Source: Taxillus chinensis (taxonomy: Eukaryota > Streptophyta > Magnoliopsida > Santalales > Loranthaceae). Taken from it: a stretch of DNA of 64,000 nt. The stretch lies in NCBI GenBank assembly GCA_023512835.1, contig CM042085.1, forward strand, positions 42,718,721 to 42,782,720, given 5' to 3'. Under the pieces are notes generated by a model that made no database searches, was not told the DNA's origin, and was given only the letters and a program-made list of their open reading frames with translations. This document shows, piece after piece, positions 20,873 to 31,450 of this stretch. The number at the start of each line of letters is the position of its first letter. Position 1 is the first letter of the stretch. The position numbers were made by a program, and so were the translations under genes.

Positions 20873-21904
20873 GGTCACATAGGAATAACATCGAACACTT
20901 AGCATGCATATATTCACCAACTCATAAAACCCACCACACAAAAGATAACCTCCACATATTACCCACGCCTTCACAGGCATAATTTCAAATACATAACATG
21001 CACAAACTCACCGGGCATTACCTCAAACACATAACATGCACGCCCCTCACAATGCATTATGTCAAACACTTGGCAGGCATATATACATATATCCAAACAA
21101 CGCCATTAAGGCCAACATTCTATATAAGAGATCACACCTATATGAATTTACATATAAATAGTATGATAACAAGGACAATATCCAACGGGTAATTCACCAC
21201 AGGACCTAACCCCGGATCGGGTATAAGAAAACAATCCTACCTTAAAGAAGATCCTCCTTGCTCCCGGCGTTAGATGCCGGCCTCCCCACGCAAGATGCTC
21301 GGCGGCAACCAGTAGATTCTCCCCTTTCCCTCTCTCTAGGCTCTCTCTCTCTCCACGACGGCCGCAAACGAATGGAAAACCCCAACCCTAGAACAAGGAG
21401 TCTCCTCATCCCAAGAGAGGCCTCCCACCATCAAAACGACTTGAGTTTACCATGAGCTCCAGGGATCAAAACGACCGTAGTTTTGATCACACAAGTTAGC
21501 ACCTTTCCGCACCCATATAGGCCAAAATACTAGACTTTCAACATGGTCCTTTGGAGAAAGTTCTTAGAATGTCAAAAACCAAGAAAACCATGCAAAAATA
21601 TGCCGCACGCCAATTTGCACGTGAATTCCCCAATTCACGTGCAACCCATAGCACTCCAAATGCTCTCAAACTTCACCCCTAGCCTCCGTGCATCATTTAA
21701 GACAACCACACTTGCACGTGAATTGGACCCATATCACGTGCACCCATTATACATGTCCATTTGGCTCGAAACTCGTGGTAGATAAGGACACCGTTCTAAG
21801 CATCTTTCCTTGTCACTTGAATTCATTGGGTCATTACTTGGTGAAAATCTAGAAAAACTCTACTTGGGAGGCAGCCCCCACTAACTCAAGGCACGGGTCC
21901 TACA
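20873..21904 (-). repeat. Tekay-type LTR, partial
   Basis: On the plus strand it ends GGGTCCTACA against the polypurine complement, like the LTR at 50966-52740. It carries CACGTG pairs (21617-21642, 21715-21740) and a dyad at 21464-21488 (arms GATCAAAAC and GTTTTGATC). I see no intact TATA box. Confidence 0.7.
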
Positions 21905-22259
21905 TCCTCTCCCCTTAAGACTTTTGTCCTCGAAAAGAAATGACATACGAGGAAAGCAAACACAAGCTACCCATTTGCCATCGGGAGCCACCAACACCCA
22001 AATGGGTCATACACCACACCCAACCTACCCAGCACATGTGTACCACCATAATGCAAAACCACAATAATGCATATAACACATGTCCGTATGTCAGAATACA
22101 CATCTCAAAACGCATCACAAGTAAGAACACATGTCTTTAAAAGACAGGTACAAATACACCAAATCGTACACAACTAATACAAGAAAAACACAAAACACAT
22201 CACACCCTTGGCCAACACCCACCTCCCACGCTTAAGATTGTTCATCCTCGAACAAGTGC
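21905..22259 (-). other. Polypurine tract and 3' untranslated region of Tekay remnant 1
   Basis: The plus strand shows TCCTCTCCCCTTAAGAC at 21905-21921, the complement of a purine tract next to the LTR. The rest matches 52758-53013 and carries no supported ORF. Confidence 0.65.
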
Positions 22260-22813
22260 GGGCGGCTCACGCATCACGGACTCACGTTAAAATGTCTCTC
22301 CTCAATGCCACGGTCGTTGCGCGATCGTGAACCAAAGGAATAGCACGACCAGCAAAAGCTTCTCTTGCCGATCTGTATACGGATAGGGGCCTCAATGACG
22401 GACATGTCATCCTCAATGTCCAACGTCCCCCAATGAATCACATGGGTGGGGTCGGGTGATACTTCCTCGAAGCGGGACACGTGAAACACGTTGTGCACTC
22501 GACTCGGCCGCGGTGGTACGGTTAACCGGTAGGCTACGGGCCCACACGATCCGAGATCTCAAAAGGACCAATAAACAGCGGAGATAGCTTGGAACCTCGC
22601 CCAAACCGTCGATGTCCACGACGTGGAGAGAAATAAAGGAACACATGATCACCTGTTAGAAACTCCAAAGGTCGCCGCGGCGATCCGCATAAGATTCCGC
22701 CGACTCGAGCCGACAACAAACGCTCGACGAATCGACTTGACCTTCTCGGTAGCCTCTTGAACCAACGTGGCCCCAAGAGAGTCGTCTCCCCCACCGCGGT
22801 CCAACACAGCGGT
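22260..22813 (-). pseudogene. Tekay integrase C-terminus and chromodomain-like end, broken
   Basis: Reading leftward: [52 protein letters not shown] and DPTHVIHWGTLDIEDD. These are integrase C-terminal motifs of Tekay/Del chromoviruses, whose chromodomain is thought to steer insertion to heterochromatin. At least two frameshifts (near 22535 and 22400) and a damaged chromodomain make it non-functional. The intact counterpart is at 53014-53500. Confidence 0.75.
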
Positions 22814-23195
22814 GACTTTCTTAAATTTTGCTTATCTGTGAGGTTTGCATGAGGCAACAACAAAGCTCTGGACCTTTGCCTAAGGGAAAGTATGACTCAA
22901 GCTACTTAACAGTTTGCTCATCGGGAGGAGAAGAGAATGCCAAGTCATCTGGCAACGTGCTTTTCAGAAGAAGCGGCAACAAAATCTCCTTAGATTATCT
23001 CTGCCCCGCATTTTGCGTACCTCTTGCACATTTTCAAAGTTTTAGGCCTCCCTCACACCACATGCATCAATTACATTTCATGCATCATTCCTACATATGG
23101 CATGTTTGCTCCCGTCCAACTGCAGGACTGTTGTCGCGGCATGGCGTCCCAGGCTCCCAATGGATAAGCCATAGAACTCAAGAAGTAAAGAAAGT
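22814..23195 (+). other. Non-coding lead-in to the minisatellite
   Basis: No gene is supported. It probably belongs to the 3' untranslated region of the Tat-like element. Confidence 0.4.
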
Positions 23196-24150
23196 TTCAC
23201 ATCTAAAGCCATGCTCACCCGCATGCCAATTATCCAAAGCCATGCTCACCCGCATGCTGATTATCCAAAGCTATGCTCGCCCGCATGCCGATTATCCAAA
23301 GCCATGCTCCCCCGCATGCCAATTATCCAAAGCCATGCTCGCCTGCATGCCGATTATCCAAAGCCATGCTCGCCCGCATGCCGATTATCCAAAGCCATGC
23401 TCACCTACATGCCAAACCATCAAAGCCATGCTCACCCGCATGCCAAACCATCAAAGCCATGCTCACCCGCATACCAACCAACCAAAGCCATGCTCACCCG
23501 CATGCCAAACATCCAAAGCCATGCTCACCCGCATGCCAACCAACCAAAGCCATGCTCACCCGCATGCCGAACATCCAAAGCCATGCTCACCCGCATGCCA
23601 AACCACCAAAGCCATGCTCACCCGCATGCCAAACATCCAAAGCCATGCTCCCCCGGCATGCCAAAAAATACCAAAGCCATGCTCCTCGGCATGCCAAAAA
23701 AAACCAAAGCCATGCTCACCCACATGCCAATTATCCAAATCCATGCTCCCCCGGCATGCCAAAAACAACCAAAACCATGCTCACCCGCATGCCAAACATC
23801 CAAAGCCATGCTCACCCTCATGCCAAACCATGAAAGCCATGCTCACCCACATGCCAATTATCCAAATCCATGCTCCCCTGGCATGCCAAAAACAACCAAA
23901 GCCATGCTCACCCGCATGCCAAACATCCAAAGCCATGCTCACCCGCATGCCAAACCATCAAAGCCATGCTCACCCGCATGCCAAACAACCAAAGCCATGC
24001 TCACCCGCATGCCAGACATCCCAAGCCATGCTCCCTCGGCATGCCAAAAAAACCAAAGCCATGCTCACCCGCATGCCAATTATCCAAAGCCATGCTCACC
24101 CGCATGCCGATTATCCAAAGCTATGCTCACCCGCATGCCAAACCACACCA
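23196..24150 (+). repeat. 31-bp minisatellite, about 30 copies
   Basis: The unit is close to AAAGCCATGCTCACCCGCAT plus GCCAATTATCC, 30-31 bp. Variants differ mainly in the last 8-10 bases (ATTATCC, AACCATC, ACCAACC, AACATCC). Each unit contains CATGC and GCATG arms around a 6-base loop. It has no stop codons in any plus frame, which creates long frames of up to 448 codons; these are composition artefacts. Tat-lineage 3' untranslated regions are known to host such tandem repeats. Confidence 0.9.
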
Positions 24151-24479
24151 AAACCACAGAATATCAATCCCTGAAAGGAGAATCAACTGGTCAAAATGGG
24201 TACGGTCTTATCTTTGCACATCATTCGCACACAAACAATGCGCAAAAAGGGGCAGCTGTTGGACTCCATTTTGACCGGGCCAGATCACAGCCAAGAAATC
24301 CAAAAATGAAAGATCTCAAAATGCCCCAAGGTCAACACCAAAGGATAGAGGACTAAATTTGGAAACCAACGCACTTGACCGTGCCCAAATCCGACTTGAA
24401 ACGAAGAAGTTATGACTAAAAAAGTCTTAGGCATGGAAAGTCAAGCGTGCGGAAAGACGGTCAATGCCCCAGAAACAGT

Positions 24480-25900
24480 TCAGGCGAATTTATGACCGCT
24501 GCCTCGAAGACTCGTAGTCCAAGCCTGCGCTCGCAGCACTCACATTCAAGCCTGCACTCGCAGCACTCACTCGAAGCCTCGCAGCTGAGACCCGAAGCTC
24601 CCAGCCTCGTAGACTCGTAGTCCAACCCTGCCTCGAAGCCCTGTAGCACAGACTCGCAGTTAGCCTCAAAGCCTCGCAGCTGAGACTCAAAGCTCCCAGC
24701 CTCATAGACTCGTAGTCAAGCTCAGCCTCGAAGACTCGCAGACACAGACCCGCAGTCAGCCTTGAAGCCTCGCAGCTCAAACTCGCAGTCTCAGCCTTGT
24801 AGCGCAACCTTGCCTCGAAGGCCTGTAGCACAGACACGCAGCCTTGCCTCGAAGCCCCGTAGTCCAGCTCAGCCTCGAAGCTCGCAGCCTCGTAGACTCG
24901 TAGTCCAACCCTACCTCGAAGCCCTGTAGCACAGACTCGCAGTCAGCCTCGAAGCATCGTAGCTAAGACTCGAAGCTCCCAGCCTCGTAGACTCGTAGTC
25001 CAGCTCAGCCTCGAAGACTCGCAGACACAGACCCGCAGTCAGCCTTGAAGCCTCGCAGCTCAGACTCGCAGTCTCAGCCTTGTAGCGCAAACTTGCCTCG
25101 AAGCCCTGTAGCACAGACCCGTAGCCTTGCCTCGAAGCCCCGTAGTCCAGCTCAGCCTCGAAGCTCGCAGTCTCAGCCTTGTAGCGCAACCTTGCCTCGA
25201 AGCCCTGTAGCATAGACCCGCAGCCTTGCCTCGAAGCCTTGCAGTCCAGCTCAGCCTCGAAGCTCGCAGTCTCAGCCTTGTAGCGCAACCTTGCCTTGAA
25301 GCCCTGTAGCACAGACCCGCAGCCTTGCCTCGAAGCCCCGTAGTCCAGCTCAGCCCCGAAGCTCGCAGTCCCAGCCTGCACTGCAGCACCCAAACTCGAA
25401 TCCTCACAGTCAGCCTCATAGTCAAAGCCTCGCAATCACAGACTTGTAGCAGTCAGCCTCGAAGACTCGCAGTACTCACACCCGAAGCCCCGTAGTCTCG
25501 TAGTCTCAACCTTCGACCCTTCGAGACAACCTACGACCTTCGACCCTTCGAGACAGGCTACAGTCTTCGACCCTGCAAGGCACCTACAGCCTTCGACCCT
25601 CGAAGCGCCCTTTGATCTTCAACCCTTCGAGACAGCCTACGACTTTTGACCCATCGAGGTAGGCTACAGTCTTCAACCCTTCAAGGCAACCTTCAGCGAC
25701 CTTCAATCCTTCGAAGCAATCTTCAGCTACAACCTTCGATCTTTGAAGCACCCTACAGCCTTCGACCCTTCGAAGCAACCCTCACCTGTAACCTCCGATC
25801 CTTCGAAGCAGCTCTCAGCCTTTGACTCTGCAACCTTCGAAGCAGCCTCCAGCGGCAACCTTCGACCCCGTGAGGCAGCCACGCGACCTTCGACCTTATA
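24480..25900 (+). repeat. CpG-rich array of CTCGAAG / CTCGCAG / CTCGTAG words
   Basis: Irregular short words (CCTCGAAG, ACTCGCAG, CTCGTAGTCC) are packed through 1.4 kb, with a higher-order unit of about 100 bp visible at 25040-25360. After 25500 the words change to CCTTCGACCCTTCGA. Related words fill the sirevirus-like LTR at 9150-10250. Confidence 0.85.
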
Positions 25901-26144
25901 GGCTTCGGCTGAAAAACTCCAAATGACGCTGTTTTCGCCTTTCTTTTAAGTGCACAGTAAAGCAAATGCTACGAAATTGATTTTTTTAAACGGTCGAAAC
26001 ACGTGTATAATACCTAGGAGCTCATTTCAACCTCGTAAATGCATATGTCGTTCTTGAAACTTGCTGTCAATGCATGGGAACTCCAAAGAACACATCATTT
26101 AATTCACCAAGTACCCAGGTGGGCAGCTGTTCCCTCTCGAAACT

Positions 26145-26153
26145 CTATAAAAG
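26145..26153 (+). promoter_or_regulatory. TATA box of Tat-like LTR
   Basis: TATAAAAGG sits between the U3 array and the R/U5 part, where a core promoter is expected. Confidence 0.5.
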
Positions 26154-27123
26154 GGAGACATTACCCATTCCTGAGGGAGAGCCCTTTTTGGGGAAGAAAA
26201 AGGCTGTGAAACGTAAAGAATTTGAGAGAAATTCAAGAATTCGGTAGACTTTACTGGCTGGAGCTGAAGAAGACGTCTTCCACCACCCTTGCTGGATTTT
26301 TGACTCCACATTCCTCAAGCATTCATAGAGGAGTAAAGCTAGCAGGAACATCAACCTCGATTTCCAGGTTTTATTCCCCTCTTCTCTTACATTCTTCATC
26401 ATAAACCATACCAATCTCACCTTCTTTTATCCAAAACTATAAAATGTTTTCAAAGGCCCGATGGCCGTGGGATTGAGCTTTTACGCTCATATCCTCGCCA
26501 CTTGGCCAACATTGAGTCCGGTAGTGAATCTGAGCTTCACAGTATGCTCTTCACGACATCAGACTCTTTTTTATCGTTTTTTAAGGTAAAATCCCAAATT
26601 CTTTTTAAACAAACCCAGGCTTTTGTGGCTGTGAGATTAAGTCCTATTGTTTATATCTTCACCACCTGGCCAACATCAACTGTGGTAATGAATCCAAGCT
26701 CCATGCTGTGTTTTTCATGCTACGGGCTTTCTTTCTGTTTTCCTCAATAAAACAAAAGAATAACATTCTTTTTCTAAATAAACCAACCACAGTTTTTACA
26801 ATGAGATAAAAGGAAAGAAAGGGAAATTAAAATAAGCAAGCACCCATAGACAAAGACTAGGTACCAATTTTGGGCACTGTGGGGGTGCAAGAGCCTATTC
26901 TTCCTTCCCCACACGTAACCGACTCCTGAACCTTTTCTCTGGAACCGTAGACCCTCCTAGGTGGCCAAACACACCTTCATCTTTGTTTGGTGGCAACTCT
27001 ATTTCTTCTATCTCTCTTTTTGGTTTTGTGTGAGCTATGGCAATGATGGCTCAATGACCAAATCTCCATCCAAAGGAGTAATCTCAAGCCAGTCACGAGT
27101 CCGGACGACACCGGGTGATGACA

Positions 27124-27249
27124 GTTATAGTTCCTGTAATGCTGCTTGTTCTTATCGGTGGCTAAGCCAACTTGTAACTGTAAATCTAATGCTTAGTAAA
27201 AAAATAAAAAGAGAGAAAAAAAAGAGTGTGGACTTGTTTTTTTTTTAAA
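27124..27249. other. Short unassigned segment after the Tat-like LTR
   Basis: No primer site follows the LTR here, consistent with a 3' LTR. Nothing else is recognised. Confidence 0.3.
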
Positions 27250-28069
27250 TTTTTGTGGATGGCGCATTATCACACACTACACTTGTGTTTGCTTTTTTTA
27301 TTATTTATATTTTCTTTTAAAAAAAACCTTTTTCAAAAAAAAAAAAGAGAAAAAACAACAAAACTTTTCCTAAAAAAACAAATAAACAAACAAATGTGTT
27401 TTCCAAATAGAAACAAAAAAACAAAAAATGTTTTCCAAATAAAAACAAAAAAACAAAAAATGTTTTCCAAAAAAACAAAAACAACAAATATTTTTTTCCA
27501 AATAATCAAGCAAATATGTTTCTTGTTTTTTTATCATTGGTGTTATTTAAACATTTAGTATAGGATTTGTCATTGCTCCCAACTTTGACTATCTTTGAGG
27601 CTTTAGATAACTTAGACTTAATTTAGTATTTTAACAAATAATAATAAAAAAGAAATATAGTTCACTTTAGAATTGAAAAAAATCAAATTGCTAGTCTTTC
27701 TTTAGATATTTAGGACAAATTGAATTTAACTTCACAAATGACTTGGGAAAATAAAAAGGGTAGACCCTTAGGCTACATGCAACTTCAACCTCAACTTAGG
27801 CTAGCTAACTTCAAACAACACTTAAAACAAGTTAGGAACCTCTCAATCTTAAGATAGGTACCGAAAGGGCATTGTGGGGGTGTTAGTTCTTCCACACGTG
27901 TAACCAACTTTCAAGCCCATCCCTAAGCGGTATAGATAATTTATAGGTGGCCAACCACACCCCAAAAATGGTTGGTGGCGACTCCATATTTTCATCACCA
28001 TTCAGATGAAGGTTGGGGGAACCGCACCCCAAAAGCGGTTGCCCTCCCGGATGAAATCCGGTGATGACA
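27250..28069 (+). repeat. Second Tat-like LTR, 3' remnant
   Basis: A/T-rich homopolymer sequence is followed by GGTACCGAAAGGGCATTGTG, TTGGTGGCGACTCCA and the end CCGGTGATGACA. These blocks occur in the same order at the 3' end of the LTR at 24257 and, inverted, at 34784-35000. Its U3 part is missing. Confidence 0.65.
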
Positions 28070-28684
28070 ATGCATATTGCTATAATGATTGTTTGATGCT
28101 TGTATAAAGGGTGCACACATGCACAATGTAATGAGATATGACATCTGATGTTGCATGAATGCATGGTTATGTAATGATATATGATGATTGCATGATTTAT
28201 TAAGGGAGCTTAACCCATTGATGGTGCTAGGATACTTTTCGTTCAAGGAAAATTATTGGGGTAAAGTAACTATTTTGAAGTTTGGCCTACTGGAAAAAGA
28301 TCCAACAACATTCTCTTGGGGCAGTTATCTAGCTGGACCAGAGTTGTTGAATGACATTGTGAGGAACCCTACTAGGGCATAGGTTTAGTGTTTAAACAAA
28401 CACACGCAAAATTTTGAATTGAAACAAAGCTTTGACGAAAATGATTTTTTTTTGGGGGGGGGGGTATGCAAAGTTCAGTCACTGCTTGTTGTCCTCTTCT
28501 GATAGAGGTAATAGTATTTGGGGTATTTGGGTATTTGGGTATAGCTTTCAGCTTGGCCTTAAAATTTTATTCGAGGGTAGGAGACCTTAGGTGACTGAGC
28601 TAAATGGGAATTTTGATGGTTTGAGTCGGTGCTCGGAGCTAGGTTGAAGATACTATCTGTTTGTATACTTTTGAGGTTTAGGGA
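28070..28684. other. Unassigned segment
   Basis: A 64-codon frame at 28188-28382 has no recognisable motif. A T run and a G run occur at about 28447-28464. I see no further feature. Confidence 0.3.
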
Positions 28685-29225
28685 TGTTAGATCAAGCCCA
28701 GAATTTAGATGATACAGATAAAACCCTATGTAATTTGATTTGAGACATTGCATGTTTATTCTGAGGACAGGATACATAATTCTCATCCAGACAAATGTGA
28801 GTGTTGTCAAACACTTGGTAAATAATCAAGTCTACATTTCATATGGAATAAGGATCATTTGTTCGGACTAAACACTTAAAGCTACGGACTAAGGAATCTG
28901 TGTTTAACACCTTAATGGACTAAGTCAAATAGATGCGGAATAAGAATCCTAGTCTACATCTAGCACGGAGTAAGAGACAGTTATCATGGAATAAAAAGCT
29001 AAGTCTTCCACTCAAGCGGACTAAGGACAAGAAGACACGGAGTAAGAGACAGTTATCATGGAATAAAAAGCTAAGTCTTCCACTCAAGTGGACTAAGGAC
29101 AAGAAGACACGGAGTAAGGAATCCGATTCTTTCATACATGCGGAGTAAGGAACGACTTGTGCAGAATAAGGACCCAAGTCCTTTATTCGCACAAAGTAAG
29201 GAAAATAGATGCGGAGTAAGGAATC
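28685..29225 (+). repeat. Copia LTR (element E family), 5' part, cut by gap
   Basis: It starts TGTTAGATCAAGCCC and matches the start of the LTR at 62049. It then enters a CGGAGTAAGGAA array, including a 72-bp tandem duplication (28964-29035 and 29036-29107) whose copies differ at about one base. The rest is hidden by the N run. Confidence 0.75.
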
Positions 29226-29725
29226 NNNNNNNNNNNNNNNNNNNNNNNNNNNNNNNNNNNNNNNNNNNNNNNNNNNNNNNNNNNNNNNNNNNNNNNNNNN
29301 NNNNNNNNNNNNNNNNNNNNNNNNNNNNNNNNNNNNNNNNNNNNNNNNNNNNNNNNNNNNNNNNNNNNNNNNNNNNNNNNNNNNNNNNNNNNNNNNNNNN
29401 NNNNNNNNNNNNNNNNNNNNNNNNNNNNNNNNNNNNNNNNNNNNNNNNNNNNNNNNNNNNNNNNNNNNNNNNNNNNNNNNNNNNNNNNNNNNNNNNNNNN
29501 NNNNNNNNNNNNNNNNNNNNNNNNNNNNNNNNNNNNNNNNNNNNNNNNNNNNNNNNNNNNNNNNNNNNNNNNNNNNNNNNNNNNNNNNNNNNNNNNNNNN
29601 NNNNNNNNNNNNNNNNNNNNNNNNNNNNNNNNNNNNNNNNNNNNNNNNNNNNNNNNNNNNNNNNNNNNNNNNNNNNNNNNNNNNNNNNNNNNNNNNNNNN
29701 NNNNNNNNNNNNNNNNNNNNNNNNN
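29226..29725. other. Assembly gap, 500 N
   Basis: Exactly 500 undetermined bases, so probably a placeholder of unknown true size. It begins inside a short-period array and ends exactly at an Athila LTR start. Confidence 0.99.
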
Positions 29726-31249
29726 TGATAACGTGCATTTATGCCATTAATCTTGTATATATTTAGGATAGTAAAGAGCATGTTTAGAGCCTAAATGGCA
29801 CCATAATTCATAGAAACTTGCTCTAACCCCTAGGAAGATACTGTTTGCCTATATAGATGTGTTTTTGAGGTATTTTGGCAGGTTTTTAGGTAAAGTCTTC
29901 TAGAGTATATCAGCCAAATCATTTTATTTACCAATGAGGGAACTTGTGACGGAAGAGGGCAGCCTAATGAGGCAAAATAAAGCTACACATGATATGGGGC
30001 ATTATCACGTGTAAGGAGATTAATGCATGACTGCTTTCTACGTGATTTAAGGAAGCTTAGGGCAAAATTTTACATCATTTGGAGCTGCATGTGATATGGG
30101 GATATCACGTGCATTATCACGTGCAAGCTTGTGTTTGCACAGTTCCCTTTGTTTTGTGATGCTGATGACTTTTCCCTGAAGAACCTTGGCTTAATTTTGC
30201 TTGGTTTGAGCTATATTGTACTTTTGAGGTGGATTTTGGGTCATTAACCAAAACTACGAAGTTTCACTTTAGTGACGCCAGCTGGGGTTTAGGGCACATC
30301 CTTAGCTTCACTTGCAGCCCTATAAAAGGGAGAAGAACATCCCTTGCAAATGATCTTGGATGCCCTAAACGAAATTGAAAAAGCTGGGCTAAAAAACCAC
30401 CTTGAAGGCCTGGATTACTGCTGGAACTGAAGATCAGAGCTGGGGTTTGGATCTATCTTGCACCTGGAGGAAGGAAGCTACTTTACAACACACTTTCTCT
30501 CCTGTTTCAAATGCTGTATTTGATGAATTTCTCTATAATCTTCTGCATGTGTGAGTAGTTCTTTAATTCTAGGGGAACAATGTAGCCCCCTATGTTGTAA
30601 TACTGATTTTGGGTGAATTCTGGGTTTGTTTATGTGAATCTCTGCATGTTTCAAGAATCTTATCTTCACTTCTATAATCTAGGATGTGCACTTCTGGTTT
30701 TCTTAGTCCTAGTCTGGGACAGAACTGATGATTCTTGACATACACATGATTGGTGTGACCATTATCCTTGCATATGTGTGATTTATTGGCTGTGTATGCT
30801 GCTGTAGTGATGACCATTCATGCAGTAAGCTCTTAGAAGGTCCAACAATGACCATTGCAGAACCTTGGTTGATGAATAGCATGCATCTCAGTAAAACAAA
30901 CTCATGAATACCTAAATCAGGAGAAACAGTGTAGGGATGGTGAATTTGTGACCCTAGATGCCTTAATTTTGAAATATCAATCCAAAACAATCTCTGCATC
31001 ATTAATTTCCATCTTGACATCATTCATTTTCAGAATATTAAAAACATTAGTAAGCTAAAACATTTTGTAGGACTTGAGTAAATTGGTGATTTGATTAAAA
31101 ACTAGAAAACTTGGTTAATTCTTATAGGTTCGACCCCTTACATGCTGCTATGTTGTGTAGTAAACATTAAGGGAACTAAAATTATAATTTTGAAGAACAA
31201 CTGAAATGACAATAGCTGAACTACTTTAGTGAAGCTAAAAATCTGTTCA
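29726..31249 (+). repeat. 5' LTR of element B (1524 bp)
   Basis: It begins TGATAACGTGCA and ends ATCTGTTCA. It closely matches, inverted, the LTR of element C at 40782-42314. It carries CACGTG boxes (near 30104-30122), a decayed AAAACTACG dyad (30247-30265) and a TATA box. Confidence 0.87.
30321..30328 (+). promoter_or_regulatory. LTR TATA box
   Basis: TATAAAAG, about 55 bases after the decayed dyad. It is the equivalent of the site at 41711-41718 in element C. Confidence 0.55.
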
Positions 31250-31255
31250 TCAAAT

Positions 31256-31276
31256 TGGCACTATTGCCAGGGATTC
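31256..31276 (+). promoter_or_regulatory. Primer-binding site, tRNA-Asp type, decayed
   Basis: TGGCACTATTGCCAGGGATT lies six bases after the LTR. Compared with the site in element A it has several changes, mostly C/T or G/A transitions. Confidence 0.7.
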
Positions 31277-31450
31277 AATGGTTCACTGGTTTTTACATCA
31301 ACATTAGTTGAAATAGTTTGAATTGTGATTTTAGTATTTTTTTTTTTTTTGCATTCTATGGAGCTGCTGGGGTGTGTTCTTGCTAATTTGTAGGACCACA
31401 CAACTGGTGTTTGATAAAATTTTCAGCTGTGCATACGACACAGAGAACTT

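Larger units (their letters stand above)
20873..22813 (-). mobile_element. Tekay-type chromovirus remnant 1 (minus strand)
   Basis: It holds the 3' LTR, polypurine tract and the integrase C-terminus/chromodomain part of a Ty3 chromovirus, homologous to 51680-53620. The left edge lacks the first part of the LTR and the right edge stops near 22813. Confidence 0.78.
22814..27123 (+). mobile_element. Tat/Ogre-like Ty3 element, 3' end
   Basis: It comprises a non-coding region with a minisatellite, a polypurine tract (AAAAAGGGGCAGC, 24244-24256) and a 2.87-kb LTR. The LTR start TGTTGGACTCCATTTTG and the late TGGCAACTC block resemble Tat/Ogre LTRs. Coding parts are absent. Confidence 0.7.
24257..27123 (+). 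repeat. Tat/Ogre-like LTR (2867 bp)
   Basis: It starts TGTTGGACTCC after the polypurine tract and ends GGGTGATGACA. The solo LTR at 34784-37713 has the same ends in inverse orientation and similar length. U3 is filled by a CpG-rich array (24480-25900), followed by a TATA box at 26145 and a conserved GGGGGTGCAAGAGCC-type block near the end. Confidence 0.75.

Noticed and set aside
23196..24150. Regularly spaced repeats resembling a CRISPR array
   Set aside because: Unit tails are a few recurring variants rather than unique spacers, there are no cas genes, and the sequence is a plant genome. It is a minisatellite.
22828..24356. Long open frames (448, 381, 186 and 134 codons) in the minisatellite
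   Set aside because: They exist in several frames at once because the 31-bp unit lacks stops. There is no domain and they start in flanking non-coding DNA.
24461..25435. Minus-strand frames of 115-174 codons in the CpG-rich array
   Set aside because: Repeat-driven open frames in an LTR U3; no recognisable domain and no conservation in the solo LTR.
28188..28382. 64-codon frame as a host gene exon
   Set aside because: No motif, no splice evidence that can be judged, and Tat and copia LTR remnants on both sides.
29138..29781. Open frames across the N run
   Set aside because: Undetermined bases contain no stops by definition; no information.
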